From contig NZ_JAAXKX010000021.1 of assembly GCF_012276755.1 (NCBI RefSeq), forward strand, positions 1 to 59,549: 59,549 nt of DNA, read 5' to 3'. The position numbers and the translations under genes were made by a program. Below are positions 34,267 to 43,470 of this stretch, piece after piece; position 1 is the stretch's first letter, and each line of letters opens with the position of its first letter. The notes under the pieces are model-generated. The model did not search any database, was not told where the DNA came from, and worked only from the letters and a program-made list of their open reading frames with translations. This DNA comes from Marichromatium bheemlicum. GTDB lineage: Bacteria > Pseudomonadota > Gammaproteobacteria > Chromatiales > Chromatiaceae.

Positions 34267-35256
34267 TCAGTCGCGACCAGCGCGGTCGACGCGTCCGCCC
34301 TTGCAGCCGGCGGCGCGCGGTGGCGCGGCGCGCAGTAGCGCGTCGAGCCCGTGCCCGGCCTCGATCGGCCCCTTGAGGGCGAGGCGCAGCTCGCTGATCA
34401 GACCGTCGTGACAGACTAGCTGCACCCGCTCGCCCGCGCCCTTGCCGAAGGCCTTGTCGAAGGCCGCGCGTACCTCGCTCGCGCGCAGGTGCTGGCCGAT
34501 GCGCGAGACGAAGAGGTCACGGACCGGCGAAGCGTTGAGCGCGGCGAGCAGCCGTAGCGAGTCGGCGAAATAGCCCTCGGGGTCGTCGCCGTAGCAGCTG
34601 CCGTGCTTGACCCACTCGTGACGGTGCAGCGCCGAGCGCGTGCCCGGCATCACCCGGTCGAGTTCGCGCCGGGTGTCGGGTGCGAGCGCGAGCGCTGGCA
34701 GCTGCTGCCAGTCGCCGTCGCGCGACAGCGCCCGCGCCCTCGCCGGGACGTCGCAATAGACGTTGTCGCGCGGTTGCGGCCACAACCCGTGGAGCGAGAA
34801 GGCGCGGGCGTCGAAGCGCTGCGGGGTCTGGTTGCGGCACTCCGGCGCGCGGCCACGGCGCTCGCAGAAGGCCGGCTGCCAGCTCACCGCGAGCAGATAG
34901 CGCGGCTCGCCGGTTGGGGCTGGCGGCGTGGCGGTGTCGGCGACCTCGACCAGCCGCCCACAGTCGCGTGCCACCCAGCGCTGGGAAGGCTCGACGCCCT
35001 GCAGGCGCAGCAGGTAGTGGCTGGGCTGGTCGGGGCGGTTGGCACCGACCACCGGGTAGCGTGCGCCCGGGTCGAGATGGATCGCCCCGGGGTTGGCGTC
35101 GTGACGGATGGCGACGGTGGCCGGGCAGGCGCGTTCGGCGATCAGGGTCGCCGAGAGCGGCGCGGCGCGCAGCGGCGCGAGCGCGCCGAGCGCGAGCAGC
35201 AACGCCGCCGTCGCGCGCCATGTCGGCAGCGGTCTGATCGATGGGGTTCGGGTCAT
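34267..35256 (-). CDS. Secreted ribonuclease T2-family protein
   Basis: A 329-residue protein with a clear signal peptide (hydrophobic 15-30, likely cleaved near RAAP) and both catalytic blocks of the RNase T2 family. CAS I is SLHGLWPQ (His156) and CAS II is HEWVKHGSC (His213, Glu214, Lys217, His218). Several cysteines suggest disulfides. It would cut RNA in the periplasm or outside the cell. The N-terminal part (35-110) before the fold is an extra domain of unknown role. It lies 45 bases downstream of glcD in the same direction. Confidence 0.88.
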   Translation of the reverse strand: MTRTPSIRPLPTWRATAALLLALGALAPLRAAPLSATLIAERACPATVAIRHDANPGAIHLDPGARYPVVGANRPDQPSHYLLRLQGVEPSQRWVARDCGRLVEVADTATPPAPTGEPRYLLAVSWQPAFCERRGRAPECRNQTPQRFDARAFSLHGLWPQPRDNVYCDVPARARALSRDGDWQQLPALALAPDTRRELDRVMPGTRSALHRHEWVKHGSCYGDDPEGYFADSLRLLAALNASPVRDLFVSRIGQHLRASEVRAAFDKAFGKGAGERVQLVCHDGLISELRLALKGPIEAGHGLDALLRAAPPRAAGCKGGRVDRAGRD

Positions 35257-35301
35257 ACGGTCACGTCCTCGCTGGCGTGGGCCCGGCGCGCGCCGGGCCG
35301 A

Positions 35302-36789
35302 TCAATGTCGGTGCGGGTGTGCGGGCGAGGGCAGTTGACGGTACTCCGAGCAGCGTCGTGGCGTCGGCACGCCCTTGCCGGGGTTGAGCAGTCCCGCGGG
35401 GTCGAAGGCCGATTTTACCGCGTGGAACTGCGCCAGTTCGCGGGCGCTGAACTGTACGCACATCTGTCCGAGCTTCTCCACCCCGACCCCGTGCTCGCCG
35501 GTGATGGTGCCGCCGACCTCGACGCACAGCTCGAGCAGACGGGCGCCGAGCGCCTCGGTGCGTTCGAGTTCGCCGGGACGGTTGGCGTCGAACAGGATCA
35601 ATGGGTGCAGGTTGCCGTCGCCGGCGTGGAACACGTTGGCCACCGCCAGGTCGTGCTCGGCGGCCAACTCGGCGGTGCGGCACAGCACCTCGGGCAGGGC
35701 GCGGCGTGGGATGGTGCCGTCCATGCAGTAGTAGTCGGGGGAGATCCGACCGACGGCGGGGAAGGCCGACTTGCGCCCCTGCCAGAGGCGCACGCGTTCG
35801 GCCTCGTCGCGCGAGACCCGCACCTCGGTGGCGCCGGCGCGCGCGAGCAGGGTCTCGACCGCCTCGACCTGAGCGGCGACCTCGGCCTCGGTACCGTCGA
35901 GCTCGCAGAGCAGGATGGCGGCGGCCTCGACCGGGTAGCCGGCACCGATGAAGTCCTCGGCGGCGCGGATCGCCGGGCCGTCCATCATCTCCAGTCCCGC
36001 CGGGAGGATGCCGGCGGCGATGATCTCGCCCACCGCCGCGCCGGCCCGGCCGACGTCGTCGAAGGCGGCGAGCAGGGCGCGCGCCAGCGGCGGGCGGGGC
36101 AGCAGCCGTACCGTCACCTCGACAGTGATCCCGAGCATGCCCTCGGAGCCGATATAGAGCGCGAGCAGGTCGTAGCCGGGGCCGTCGAGCGCCTCGCCGC
36201 CGAGTTCGATCAGCTCGCCCGCGGCGCTGACCAGCTTGAGCGCGAGCACGTTGTGCACCGTCAGGCCGTATTTCAGGCAGTGCACCCCGCCCGAGTTCTC
36301 GGCGACGTTGCCGCCGATGGTGCAGGCGATCTGGCTGGAGGGGTCGGGGGCGTAGTAGAGCCCGTGGGCGGCGGCCGCCTCGCTGATGGCGAGGTTGCGC
36401 ACCCCGGGCTGGATCCGCGCCAGCCGCGCCTCGGGGTCGAGCGCGAGGATGCGGTCGAGCCGCGCCAGGCTGAGCACGATGCCCTCGCCGCAGGGCAAGG
36501 CGCCGCCCGAGAGGCCGGTGCCGGCGCCGCGCGCGACCACCGGCACCCGACGCTGGTGACACAGCCGCATCACCTGCTGCACCTCGGCGACATCGCGCGG
36601 CAGGACCACCAGCAGTGGCGTCTGGCGATAGACCGAGAGCCCGTCGCACTCGTAGGGGCGCACCTCCTCCTCGCGCGCGAGTACCGCCTCGGCGGGGAGG
36701 ACGGTGCGCAGCGCGCGCGCCAGTTCGGCGCGGCTGGCGCACAGCTCGGGGTCGTCGAACGGACGTCCGGGTGGCTGGATCCGGCTCAT
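35302..36789 (-). CDS. glcD: FAD-linked oxidase, glycolate oxidase subunit GlcD-like
   Basis: A 495-residue FAD-binding PCMH-type protein. The pyrophosphate-binding region is VARGAGTGLSGGALPCGEG, and NIAENSGG-type motif GGNVAENSGGVHCLKYGLT follows. The C-terminal FAD-linked oxidase domain contains FHAGDGNLHPLILFD and GTITGEHGVGVEKLG. It would oxidise glycolate or a 2-hydroxy acid such as D-lactate. The partner genes glcE and glcF are absent, so it may be a lone GlcD/LldD-type enzyme. GGAGA upstream of ATG 36789 decides the start. Confidence 0.85.
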   Translation of the reverse strand: MSRIQPPGRPFDDPELCASRAELARALRTVLPAEAVLAREEEVRPYECDGLSVYRQTPLLVVLPRDVAEVQQVMRLCHQRRVPVVARGAGTGLSGGALPCGEGIVLSLARLDRILALDPEARLARIQPGVRNLAISEAAAAHGLYYAPDPSSQIACTIGGNVAENSGGVHCLKYGLTVHNVLALKLVSAAGELIELGGEALDGPGYDLLALYIGSEGMLGITVEVTVRLLPRPPLARALLAAFDDVGRAGAAVGEIIAAGILPAGLEMMDGPAIRAAEDFIGAGYPVEAAAILLCELDGTEAEVAAQVEAVETLLARAGATEVRVSRDEAERVRLWQGRKSAFPAVGRISPDYYCMDGTIPRRALPEVLCRTAELAAEHDLAVANVFHAGDGNLHPLILFDANRPGELERTEALGARLLELCVEVGGTITGEHGVGVEKLGQMCVQFSARELAQFHAVKSAFDPAGLLNPGKGVPTPRRCSEYRQLPSPAHPHRH

Positions 36790-36844
36790 CGGCGGTCTCC
36801 TCGGCGCTGGGGTCGGTGCCGTCGGTCGGGACGGACGACGGCGT

Positions 36845-36874
36845 TTGAGCATCGGGTGCGCTTCGCGCTAGAAT
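36845..36874 (+). promoter_or_regulatory. Sigma-70-type promoter of tRNA-Thr
   Basis: A -35 TTGAGC (36845-36850) and a -10 TAGAAT (36869-36874) are separated by 18 bases. Transcription should begin near 36881, 40 bases before the tRNA. Confidence 0.55.
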
Positions 36875-36881
36875 CGCCACC

Positions 36882-36906
36882 CCCGGCACCTTTCTTGGGT
36901 GCCGGG
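36882..36906 (+). other. Hairpin in the tRNA-Thr leader
   Basis: CCCGGCACC pairs with GGTGCCGGG (9 bp) around TTTCTTG, just ahead of the mature tRNA 5' end. It may help 5' processing or act as a terminator of upstream read-through. Confidence 0.5.
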
Positions 36907-36920
36907 TCTCCTACCTCAAG

Positions 36921-36996
36921 GCTGGCGTAGCTCAGTTGGCAGAGCAACTGATTTGTAATCAGTAGGTCGTCGGTTCGAATCCGTCCGCCAGCTCCA
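36921..36996 (+). tRNA. tRNA-Thr (anticodon TGT)
   Basis: The acceptor stem GCTGGCG pairs with CGCCAGC. The anticodon stem ACTGA/TCAGT holds the loop TTTGTAA with anticodon TGT. The T-arm contains GGTTCGAATCC, and CCA is encoded at 36994-36996. All arms pair by eye. It reads ACA codons. Confidence 0.95.
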
Positions 36997-37192
36997 TCCC
37001 CCACGTCCCCGGTCTCTGCCGATCCCGCGTCCCGAGACTTGATCAGGGGCGCTGTGGCCTGGGCGTCATGTTCCTTGCAGGCCTGCCGCTATCGCTCTAC
37101 CTGAGCTGCTCCCGATTATTGACGACATGCCGCCGTCATGCACCGCCAGTCGGATAGGACTGGCTGGCAGTACCATCGCCGGGACCGGTCCG

Positions 37193-37792
37193 CTATGTCG
37201 CGGTTGCCTCGATGTGTTCTGCCAGATGGGCATCGAAACGGCTCAGGGCCTGCTCGATGTCCGGGTTCTTCATCACGTCGTAGCAGGCGAAGGTCGCGAG
37301 CGGCGTCATGTCGAAGAAGCGGAAGTTCATGTGCACGGGGAAGAACAGGTCGTCGACCGAGCGGCCCTGGAAGAGATATTGCCCGGGGTCGTCGAAGGCC
37401 GCCCGGGGGGCGTTGAAGGTCAGTGAGAGCATATAGCGCTTGCCGGTCAGGGTGCCGCCGGAGCCGTATTGTTTGGAAGGGTCGCGGCGGGTGCGACCGT
37501 CGCCCTCGCACAGCTCACCCTCCATGCCCGCCGAGTAGACCTCGTCCATGTAGCGCTTGAATGTCCAGGGCACGCTCATCCAGTAGACCGGGGTCTGCAG
37601 CAGGATGATGTCGGCCCACTGGTGTTTGTCGAGTTCGTCGGCGAGCGTGTAGCCATCGTGGACGACAGTGGTGCGGATGGCGTGACCTTGGTCCCCGAGC
37701 CAGGTACGGGCGCGGTCGACGAGCGTGGCGTTGAGCCGGCCGGGTGAGGACGGGTAGGGCTCATGGGCGTTGATGATGAGGATGTTCGACAT
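37193..37792 (-). CDS. MdaB-like NAD(P)H:quinone oxidoreductase
   Basis: A 199-residue flavodoxin-fold protein starting [20 protein letters not shown] (the FMN/FAD-loop type of the KefF/MdaB group), with [20 protein letters not shown] and [20 protein letters not shown]. It probably reduces quinones with NAD(P)H by two electrons. It is divergent from an HxlR-type regulator with a 84-base intergenic region, a typical electrophile- or redox-responsive pair. A stem CCAGTC/GACTGG downstream (about 37146-37164) may end its transcript. Confidence 0.85.
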   Translation of the reverse strand: MSNILIINAHEPYPSSPGRLNATLVDRARTWLGDQGHAIRTTVVHDGYTLADELDKHQWADIILLQTPVYWMSVPWTFKRYMDEVYSAGMEGELCEGDGRTRRDPSKQYGSGGTLTGKRYMLSLTFNAPRAAFDDPGQYLFQGRSVDDLFFPVHMNFRFFDMTPLATFACYDVMKNPDIEQALSRFDAHLAEHIEATAT

Positions 37793-37860
37793 CGCTGCGG
37801 CTCCACCGTGTGAGACTGTGGTGGTATGGTGTGACAACCGGTAACCATCGTCAATCAGTA

Positions 37861-37871
37861 TACTTTTTGTA
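37861..37871. promoter_or_regulatory. Possible HxlR-type operator
   Basis: TAC-TTTTT-GTA, within TATACTTTTTGTAAC, is a small symmetric element of the kind HxlR-family regulators bind. It lies 5 bases before the regulator's own ATG, so binding would block its translation start or promoter. Confidence 0.35.
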
Positions 37872-37876
37872 ACTAC

Positions 37877-38242
37877 ATGAAGACACCGAAGCCCTCCCTC
37901 GAACCGATACCCGATGGGTGCAAGGCCGTCCTCGATGCCTGTCCCGAGCCCTGTCCGATCGAGCGTGGGATGCGCATCATCGGTGGCAAGTGGAAGGGCT
38001 CGATTCTCTGGCACCTGCAGGACGGACCGGTACGCTTCAACGACCTGGCGCGCCAGCTCGGCGGTGCCAGCAGGAAGATGATCGCGCAGCGGCTCAGGGA
38101 GATGGAGGAGATGGGGCTGGTGGAGCGTACCGTGCTCAGCACCCGCCCGATCGCCGTGACCTACGAGATCACCGCCTTCGGACGCTCGTTGCTGAGCGTG
38201 CTGGAGCAGCTCAAGGCGTGGGCCGAGGCCAACGGGGTGTGA
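37877..38242 (+). CDS. HxlR-family transcriptional regulator
   Basis: A 121-residue winged-helix protein with [20 protein letters not shown] and [20 protein letters not shown]-like core ([20 protein letters not shown]). Three cysteines lie early (15, 22, 26 in [12 protein letters not shown]), so thiol-based redox sensing as in YodB/HypR is possible. It diverges from the MdaB-like oxidoreductase gene, its likely target. It converges on the LysR gene with an 19-base gap. Confidence 0.87.
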   Translation: MKTPKPSLEPIPDGCKAVLDACPEPCPIERGMRIIGGKWKGSILWHLQDGPVRFNDLARQLGGASRKMIAQRLREMEEMGLVERTVLSTRPIAVTYEITAFGRSLLSVLEQLKAWAEANGV

Positions 38243-38261
38243 GGGTGTCGTGCGTCGCGTG

Positions 38262-39203
38262 TCAGTGTTCGGTGTCGACCGACTGCCCGTGTGCGGCCTT
38301 GAGTTGGTGACGGATCCACAGGCACATCGGGTCGCGGTGGAAGCGCTCGTGCCAGTAGAGGTGGATCTGCGGGCGATCCAGGGTGGTGGTGGTCGGTGCC
38401 TCACGCACCACCAGCGCGCGGCCCCGGCTCAGTGTCTCGGCGAAGCGCCGCGGCAGACGGAAGACGACGTCGCTGTGCTCGCAGAAGGCGGCGATAGAAC
38501 TGAAGCTCGACAGGCGCAGCGGCTCGTTGAGCCGCTCGCCGGGTGCCAGCAGTCCCTGCTCGACCAGCTCTTGCCCGAGTAGGCCGCCGCCGCGACTGGT
38601 CAACGAGACCAGGCCGTGACGCGCGGCGATATAACGCTCGAGCGTCAGCTCGCCGCGTGCCAGCGGGTGGTTGGCGTGCATCACCAGCGCGAAGGTCAGT
38701 GGCGCCAGGGGGGTGCGGTGGAGTTCGCCGGCGCCGGTGGCGGGGGTGAGCGCCGAAAGCACGAAGTGCACCTCGCCGCGTTCGAGCTGGCCGAAGTGTT
38801 CGCGCGGCTCGCTCTGGACCTCCAACACCATTCCCGGCGCCAGCTGGCTCATGCGTGCGAACAGTGGTGGCAGGAACCAGCCGATCTCAGGCTCGGGACC
38901 GTGGAAGCGCACCGTCTGGGTCGAGGTCGCCGGGTCGAAGGCCGGGTCGGCGACCAGTCGCGCGGTCTCGGTGAGCAGCTGGCGCAGCCTCGGCAGCAGT
39001 CGCTCGGCGCGCGCGCTCGGTACATAGCCGCCGGAGGTGCGCACCAGCAGCGGGTCATCGAACAGGGTACGCAAGCGTTGTAACGCCCGGCTGACGGCGG
39101 GCTGACTCATACCGAGCTGCTCGGCGGCGCGCGAGACGTGACGCTCCTCCAAGAGCTGGCGCAGCACCACGAGCAGGTTCAAGTCGAGGTCACGAAGATC
39201 CAT
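38262..39203 (-). CDS. LysR-family transcriptional regulator
   Basis: A 313-residue regulator starting [20 protein letters not shown], with the helix-turn-helix [20 protein letters not shown] and a periplasmic-binding-type effector domain (about 95-300). Its signal is unknown. The start at 39203 matches the family; an ATG at 39218 is possible. It diverges from the cytochrome b561 gene, and two ATGCATT repeats lie between them, so it likely controls that gene and itself. Confidence 0.88.
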   Translation of the reverse strand: MDLRDLDLNLLVVLRQLLEERHVSRAAEQLGMSQPAVSRALQRLRTLFDDPLLVRTSGGYVPSARAERLLPRLRQLLTETARLVADPAFDPATSTQTVRFHGPEPEIGWFLPPLFARMSQLAPGMVLEVQSEPREHFGQLERGEVHFVLSALTPATGAGELHRTPLAPLTFALVMHANHPLARGELTLERYIAARHGLVSLTSRGGGLLGQELVEQGLLAPGERLNEPLRLSSFSSIAAFCEHSDVVFRLPRRFAETLSRGRALVVREAPTTTTLDRPQIHLYWHERFHRDPMCLWIRHQLKAAHGQSVDTEH

Positions 39204-39212
39204 CCGGTGAAT

Positions 39213-39235
39213 ATGCATTATCTCATCTATGCATT
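39213..39235. promoter_or_regulatory. Paired ATGCATT boxes between lysR and cytochrome b561
   Basis: ATGCATT occurs at 39213-39219 and 39229-39235, spaced 16 bases start to start. ATGCAT is itself symmetric. A third partial GCATG follows at 39239. This could be the LysR-type binding site. Confidence 0.35.
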
Positions 39236-39319
39236 GGAAGCATGGTTGGGGGCGGCCTAATCTGGCCGTCCTGAAACCCAATCGCCGCCGCTGCGGCGGC
39301 ACCAGATGGAGATTGAACG

Positions 39320-39892
39320 ATGCGTCCAGATACTCCCACCAGACTGAGCGGCAATACCATCGCGCTGCACTGGATCGTCGCGGTGATGATGATCGTGCTG
39401 ACCCTCAGTGGGCTCTACATGGAACAGGCCGGGGTCTATGCGCTCTACCCCTGGCACAAGTCCTTCGGCGTGCTGATCGTGTTGTTCGTGGCACTGCGAG
39501 TGCTCTGGCGCATCCGTAACGGCTGGCCTGCGCACGTCGGGCGCTATACCCAGATCGAACAGTGGTTGGCCAGAGTGGTGCACTGGTTGCTGATCGTCGC
39601 CACGGTGCTGATGCCGGTCTCCGGCTTTATGATGTCGGCGCTGGGCGGGCACGGCGTGTCGCTGTTCGGGCTGGAGCTGGTGGCGCCGAACCCGGACCCG
39701 GCCGACCCGCAGCAGGTGGTGCCGATCAACGCGCTGTTGGCGCAGCTCGGTCACTGGCTGCACGGTCTCGGCGGTAACCTGCTGATCGGTGCCGTGGCGC
39801 TGCACCTCGTCGGCGCGCTCAAGCACCATTTGATTGATCGCGACGGCACGCTGCGGCGGATGCTCGGCGCCGAGGTGCAGGTCAGCGGCTGA
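39320..39892 (+). CDS. Cytochrome b561-family protein
   Basis: A 190-residue membrane protein with four helices and the heme-ligating histidines of bacterial b561 (CybB-type): IALHWIVAVMMIVL, YPWHKSFGVLIVLF, VVHWLLIVATVLMPVSGF and GALKHHLIDRDGTL. It passes electrons from ubiquinol, often to oxygen or superoxide. The gene diverges from a LysR regulator. A TonB/other partner is absent. Confidence 0.85.
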   Translation: MRPDTPTRLSGNTIALHWIVAVMMIVLTLSGLYMEQAGVYALYPWHKSFGVLIVLFVALRVLWRIRNGWPAHVGRYTQIEQWLARVVHWLLIVATVLMPVSGFMMSALGGHGVSLFGLELVAPNPDPADPQQVVPINALLAQLGHWLHGLGGNLLIGAVALHLVGALKHHLIDRDGTLRRMLGAEVQVSG

Positions 39893-39983
39893 GGCCGGTC
39901 GGTTGGCGCGACGGGCCGGGTTGGTCCGTCGTCGCCGCGCTGCTAGTGTTGCCTCGACATGACCAACCCTGGGAGTGCGAGAC

Positions 39984-40976
39984 ATGCGCGACGCGCACCA
40001 TGACCTGCGAACCGTCACCCTGCACAACGGCGTGCGGATGCCGACCCTCGCCTTCGGCACCGCCTTCGGCGACTGGGTGGGCGCGACCGCCTTCCAGGGC
40101 TTCCTCCCCGAACAGGCTTGGCGCGCCGTCGATCTGGCGCTGGACAACGGCTATCGGGCGTTCGACTGTGCCCATGTCTACGGGACCGAGCGCATGGTCG
40201 GCACCCTGCTCGGTCAGCGCTTTGCCAGCGGCGCCCTGACTCGCGATGCGGTCTTCATCACCACCAAGCTCGCCCATCCGGCCGCGCCGCCGCACCTCAA
40301 CGTCTCGCACAAGCGGACCTGGGACGCCGATCGGGTCGAGGACATCGCCCAGCGGGTCCGCGACGACATGGTCGACAGCCTCGATGATCTCGGGCTCGGC
40401 TATGTCGACCTGCTGCTGGTGCACTGGCCGGGGAGCTTCAGCGCGCCGCCCGGCGGCGACCCGGAGGTCTCGCGGCGCGTCCGTGCCACCATCTGGCGCG
40501 CCTTTTGTGAGCTTGCCGACAAGGGCGCGGCGCGCGCCATCGGTGTCTCCAACTTCACCATCGACCATCTGCGCCAGCTGATCGCCGACGTGCCCGAGCC
40601 GGCGTACCGTCCCGCGGTCAATCAGGTCGAGATTCACCCCTATTGCCGGGACCCCGAGCTGGAGGCCTTCTGCCGCGCGCAGGGCATCGTCGTCACCGCC
40701 TATGCGCCCTTCGCCAGCGGGGCCTTCGAGTTGCTGCGTGACCCGGTCCTGGTCGCCATCGCCGGGCGTCACGGCAAGAGCCCCGGTCAGGTCGTGTTGC
40801 GCTGGCACCTGCAGAGCGGTCGCACCGCGCTGCCCAAGACCTCCAGGGCAGAGCGCATGGTCGAGAACCAGGCGATCCACGATTTCGTCCTCGACGCCGA
40901 GGAGATGCGAGCGATCGATGCGCTCGGCGCCGGCGTGGCGCGGCGCACCTGCCCGGATCCCTACACGATCGTCTGA
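39984..40976 (+). CDS. Aldo/keto reductase
   Basis: A 330-residue AKR with the catalytic set readable: Asp and Tyr in YRAFDCAHVYGTERMVG, Lys in FITTKLAHPA and His in DLLLVHWPG. NADPH-binding residues sit in the C-terminal region (LPKTSRAERM). It reduces aldehydes or ketones, the substrate being unknown. GGGAG lies 8 bases before the ATG at 39984, favoured over GTG 39975. No operon partner is evident. Confidence 0.9.
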   Translation: MRDAHHDLRTVTLHNGVRMPTLAFGTAFGDWVGATAFQGFLPEQAWRAVDLALDNGYRAFDCAHVYGTERMVGTLLGQRFASGALTRDAVFITTKLAHPAAPPHLNVSHKRTWDADRVEDIAQRVRDDMVDSLDDLGLGYVDLLLVHWPGSFSAPPGGDPEVSRRVRATIWRAFCELADKGAARAIGVSNFTIDHLRQLIADVPEPAYRPAVNQVEIHPYCRDPELEAFCRAQGIVVTAYAPFASGAFELLRDPVLVAIAGRHGKSPGQVVLRWHLQSGRTALPKTSRAERMVENQAIHDFVLDAEEMRAIDALGAGVARRTCPDPYTIV

Positions 40977-41235
40977 GGACGCGGTCTGTGCGCCGCGCGT
41001 GGTTCATGCGCGTCGGCCTCGATGAACGGGGCAGCGACCGACGAGCTGACCGGATCCCACGTTCCTTCGACGGTTGATCGGGTCGCGAAGACGCTGCGGA
41101 CGGGGTCGACCCGCAGGCCTTCCTTGGCATGGTCTCCCCGTCGATGGGCTCACGGTTGGCGCTGCGTCTTCGTCCGTGGTGGGCTGTGGAGGAGGGGATG
41201 CCCGGTCATCCGTTCCCGGGCATGGCGGGTGTGGC
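40977..41235. other. Intergenic region without an identified element
   Basis: 259 bases between the aldo/keto reductase and the convergent TonB receptor gene. I see no hairpin terminator, repeat or coding frame. Confidence 0.4.
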
Positions 41236-43470
41236 TCAGAAGACGTAGCTCAGTCCGACGCCGAAGCTGCGTGGCCGACCCGGATAGCCGATACGGGCGC
41301 TGTTGCCTCCCGGGTAGTAGGGGGCGATGTGGTAGCCGTAGAGATCGTAGTCCTCGTCGAGCAGGTTCTCGCCCCAGACATAGAATTCCACGCCCTTTTC
41401 CTGGAGCCCGATGCGCAGGTCGAGCTTGTTGTAGGCGTCGAGTTCGAAGTGGTTCTCGGGGTTGGCGGGACGTGAGCCGACGTAGCGGTTGGTCAGCTCG
41501 GTGCTCAGGGTGGGCGAGTCGAGCCCCAGGAAGGCCGGTAGCGACCTGATGTAGTTGATGGAGACGCTGGCGCCCCAGTTCGGCACCTCGGGTACCTCGT
41601 TGTCGTCCTTGACGGGACTCGCGCTGTCGTCGCCGTCGACCAGGATGTGGGCGTCGAGGTAGGTGACCGCGCCGCTGAGGGTGAGGCCGTTGCCGACCCG
41701 CCAGACGCCTTCCAGCTCGACACCCTTGCTCTCGGTGTCGTAGTTCTCGACCAGGGTCGACATCGACTGGGGATCGAAGCTCAGCAGGTGGTCGTCCTTC
41801 ACCTTGTTGTAGAAGAGCGCGCCGTTGAGTCCGAAGCGACCGTCGGCGCTCTCGAATTTGAAGCCGGTCTCCAGACTGTTGACAGTCGCGGCCTTGTAGG
41901 GCGGGTCTTCGCCACCGGCGGTGAAGTTGGTGCCCTCCTGGTTGAAGCCACCGCTCTTATAGCCGCGGGCGAAGAGACCGTAGAGGTTGATCTCCTCGGT
42001 CAGCGCATAGCCCAGGGCGATGCGACCGGTCAGGTAGTCGTCGCTCAGGCTCTGCTCGTCGTGCGCCGTGCGGATCGAGCTGGGATTGCTGGGATTGGCG
42101 ACCCAGTCGGCCTCGTAGTCCTTCTCCTCCCAGGTGTAGCGGGCGCCCAGGGTCAGCTTGAGGCGCTCCATGTTCGGTATGGGCATGGTCGTCTCGCCGA
42201 AGACGGCGAGCGCCTCGGTGGTGAAGTCGCGGTCGATCCTGGCGTTGTAGGGATTGTAAGGATAGAAGTTGTCGTAGTTGTCGCGGCTGTCCCAGGTGCG
42301 GTCGGAGTAATAGTAATTGACACCGGTGACCCAGAAGAGCTCGGATCCGGGTTTGGAGGATAGACGGATCTCGTTGTTATAGACGGTCTCGTCGGAGACG
42401 GTGCTCCAGCGCGCGTCCGGTTGCGTGCCGACGAGTTGCTGATAGGTCCGTCCCTCGTAGATGGGCGTGGTGTTCTTGTTGTCCGACTCCGAGTAGCCGC
42501 TCAAGAGCGTCAGCACGGCATGTTTCAGCTCATGGTTGAGTTCGGCGGTGAAGCGGTTCATCCGGTGACTGTCGGAGAGGCTGCCCGAGGGTTGGTTCAC
42601 CCTGGGGGAATCGCTGTAGGGGTAGAGTACGTAGTCGACGTCGCTGTCCTTCTGCTCCTCGTGACCGGCCGTGAGCAGCAGGCTGGTGCCGACGACGGGC
42701 TCCCACAGCAGCGAGCCGCGGACGGCCTGATCGGTCGGCTCGACGACCGGGTCGCCGTCGACCTCGTTGGTCACGAAGCTGTCGATCCGAGAGGTGCGCG
42801 CGGCGATGCGGGCGCTGAGGGTCTCGGTCACAGGCCCGCCGACTGCCGCCTCAAGCATCCAGTAATTGTCCTCACCGACCTCGCCGCGTACATAGCCCTC
42901 GGTCCAGCGCGTCGGCCGGCGGGTGGTGATGTTGACGGCCCCGGCCTCGGAGTTGCGCCCGAACAGGGTGCCCTGTGGACCCTTGAGGACCTCGACGCGC
43001 TCGACGTCGAGCAGGTTCATCGTCGAGCTGGTCGCCGAGAGCGGCAGGCCGTCGAGGTTGATGACGACCGAGGTGTCCTCGCCGCTGACCTTCTGCAGCG
43101 AACCGACGCCGCGGATACGCAGCGTCCGGTTGCTCATACCCATGTTCGAGACGAAGTCGACGCTCGGTGTCTGTTGCAGCATCTGGCTCAGCGAGCGCAG
43201 CCGCCGCTCCTCGAGTTGCTCGCCACTGACGGTGGAGATGCTGAAGGGGATGTCCTTGGCTAGCTCGGCGGCTCGGCGCGCGGTGACCGTCAGGGTGTCG
43301 AGGGTCACCGCGGCCTCGCTTGCCGCATCGTCGGCTTCCTCGGCCAGTGCGTTTGCGGTGGTGCCGAGGCATAAGGCGCCGGCGATTGCCAGGGCGACCG
43401 GCTGTCTTCGGCGTCCGTTGCACGCGGTTCGGGGCCACGCAGCCGGGTCTCTGGTATTGCGTCGAGTCAT
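41236..43470 (-). CDS. TonB-dependent outer-membrane receptor
   Basis: A 744-residue TonB-dependent receptor. A signal peptide (about 24-43) precedes a TonB-box-like LDTLTVTARR, the plug domain (IRGVGSLQKVSGEDTSVVIN, RVEVLKGPQGTLFGRNSEAG) and a 22-strand barrel ending in the outer-membrane signature GLSYVF. It probably imports a siderophore or another iron compound. A Fur-like box lies 310 bases upstream at 43780-43798. No exbBD, ABC or siderophore genes are adjacent, so the ligand is unknown. Confidence 0.88.
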   Translation of the reverse strand: MTRRNTRDPAAWPRTACNGRRRQPVALAIAGALCLGTTANALAEEADDAASEAAVTLDTLTVTARRAAELAKDIPFSISTVSGEQLEERRLRSLSQMLQQTPSVDFVSNMGMSNRTLRIRGVGSLQKVSGEDTSVVINLDGLPLSATSSTMNLLDVERVEVLKGPQGTLFGRNSEAGAVNITTRRPTRWTEGYVRGEVGEDNYWMLEAAVGGPVTETLSARIAARTSRIDSFVTNEVDGDPVVEPTDQAVRGSLLWEPVVGTSLLLTAGHEEQKDSDVDYVLYPYSDSPRVNQPSGSLSDSHRMNRFTAELNHELKHAVLTLLSGYSESDNKNTTPIYEGRTYQQLVGTQPDARWSTVSDETVYNNEIRLSSKPGSELFWVTGVNYYYSDRTWDSRDNYDNFYPYNPYNARIDRDFTTEALAVFGETTMPIPNMERLKLTLGARYTWEEKDYEADWVANPSNPSSIRTAHDEQSLSDDYLTGRIALGYALTEEINLYGLFARGYKSGGFNQEGTNFTAGGEDPPYKAATVNSLETGFKFESADGRFGLNGALFYNKVKDDHLLSFDPQSMSTLVENYDTESKGVELEGVWRVGNGLTLSGAVTYLDAHILVDGDDSASPVKDDNEVPEVPNWGASVSINYIRSLPAFLGLDSPTLSTELTNRYVGSRPANPENHFELDAYNKLDLRIGLQEKGVEFYVWGENLLDEDYDLYGYHIAPYYPGGNSARIGYPGRPRSFGVGLSYVF

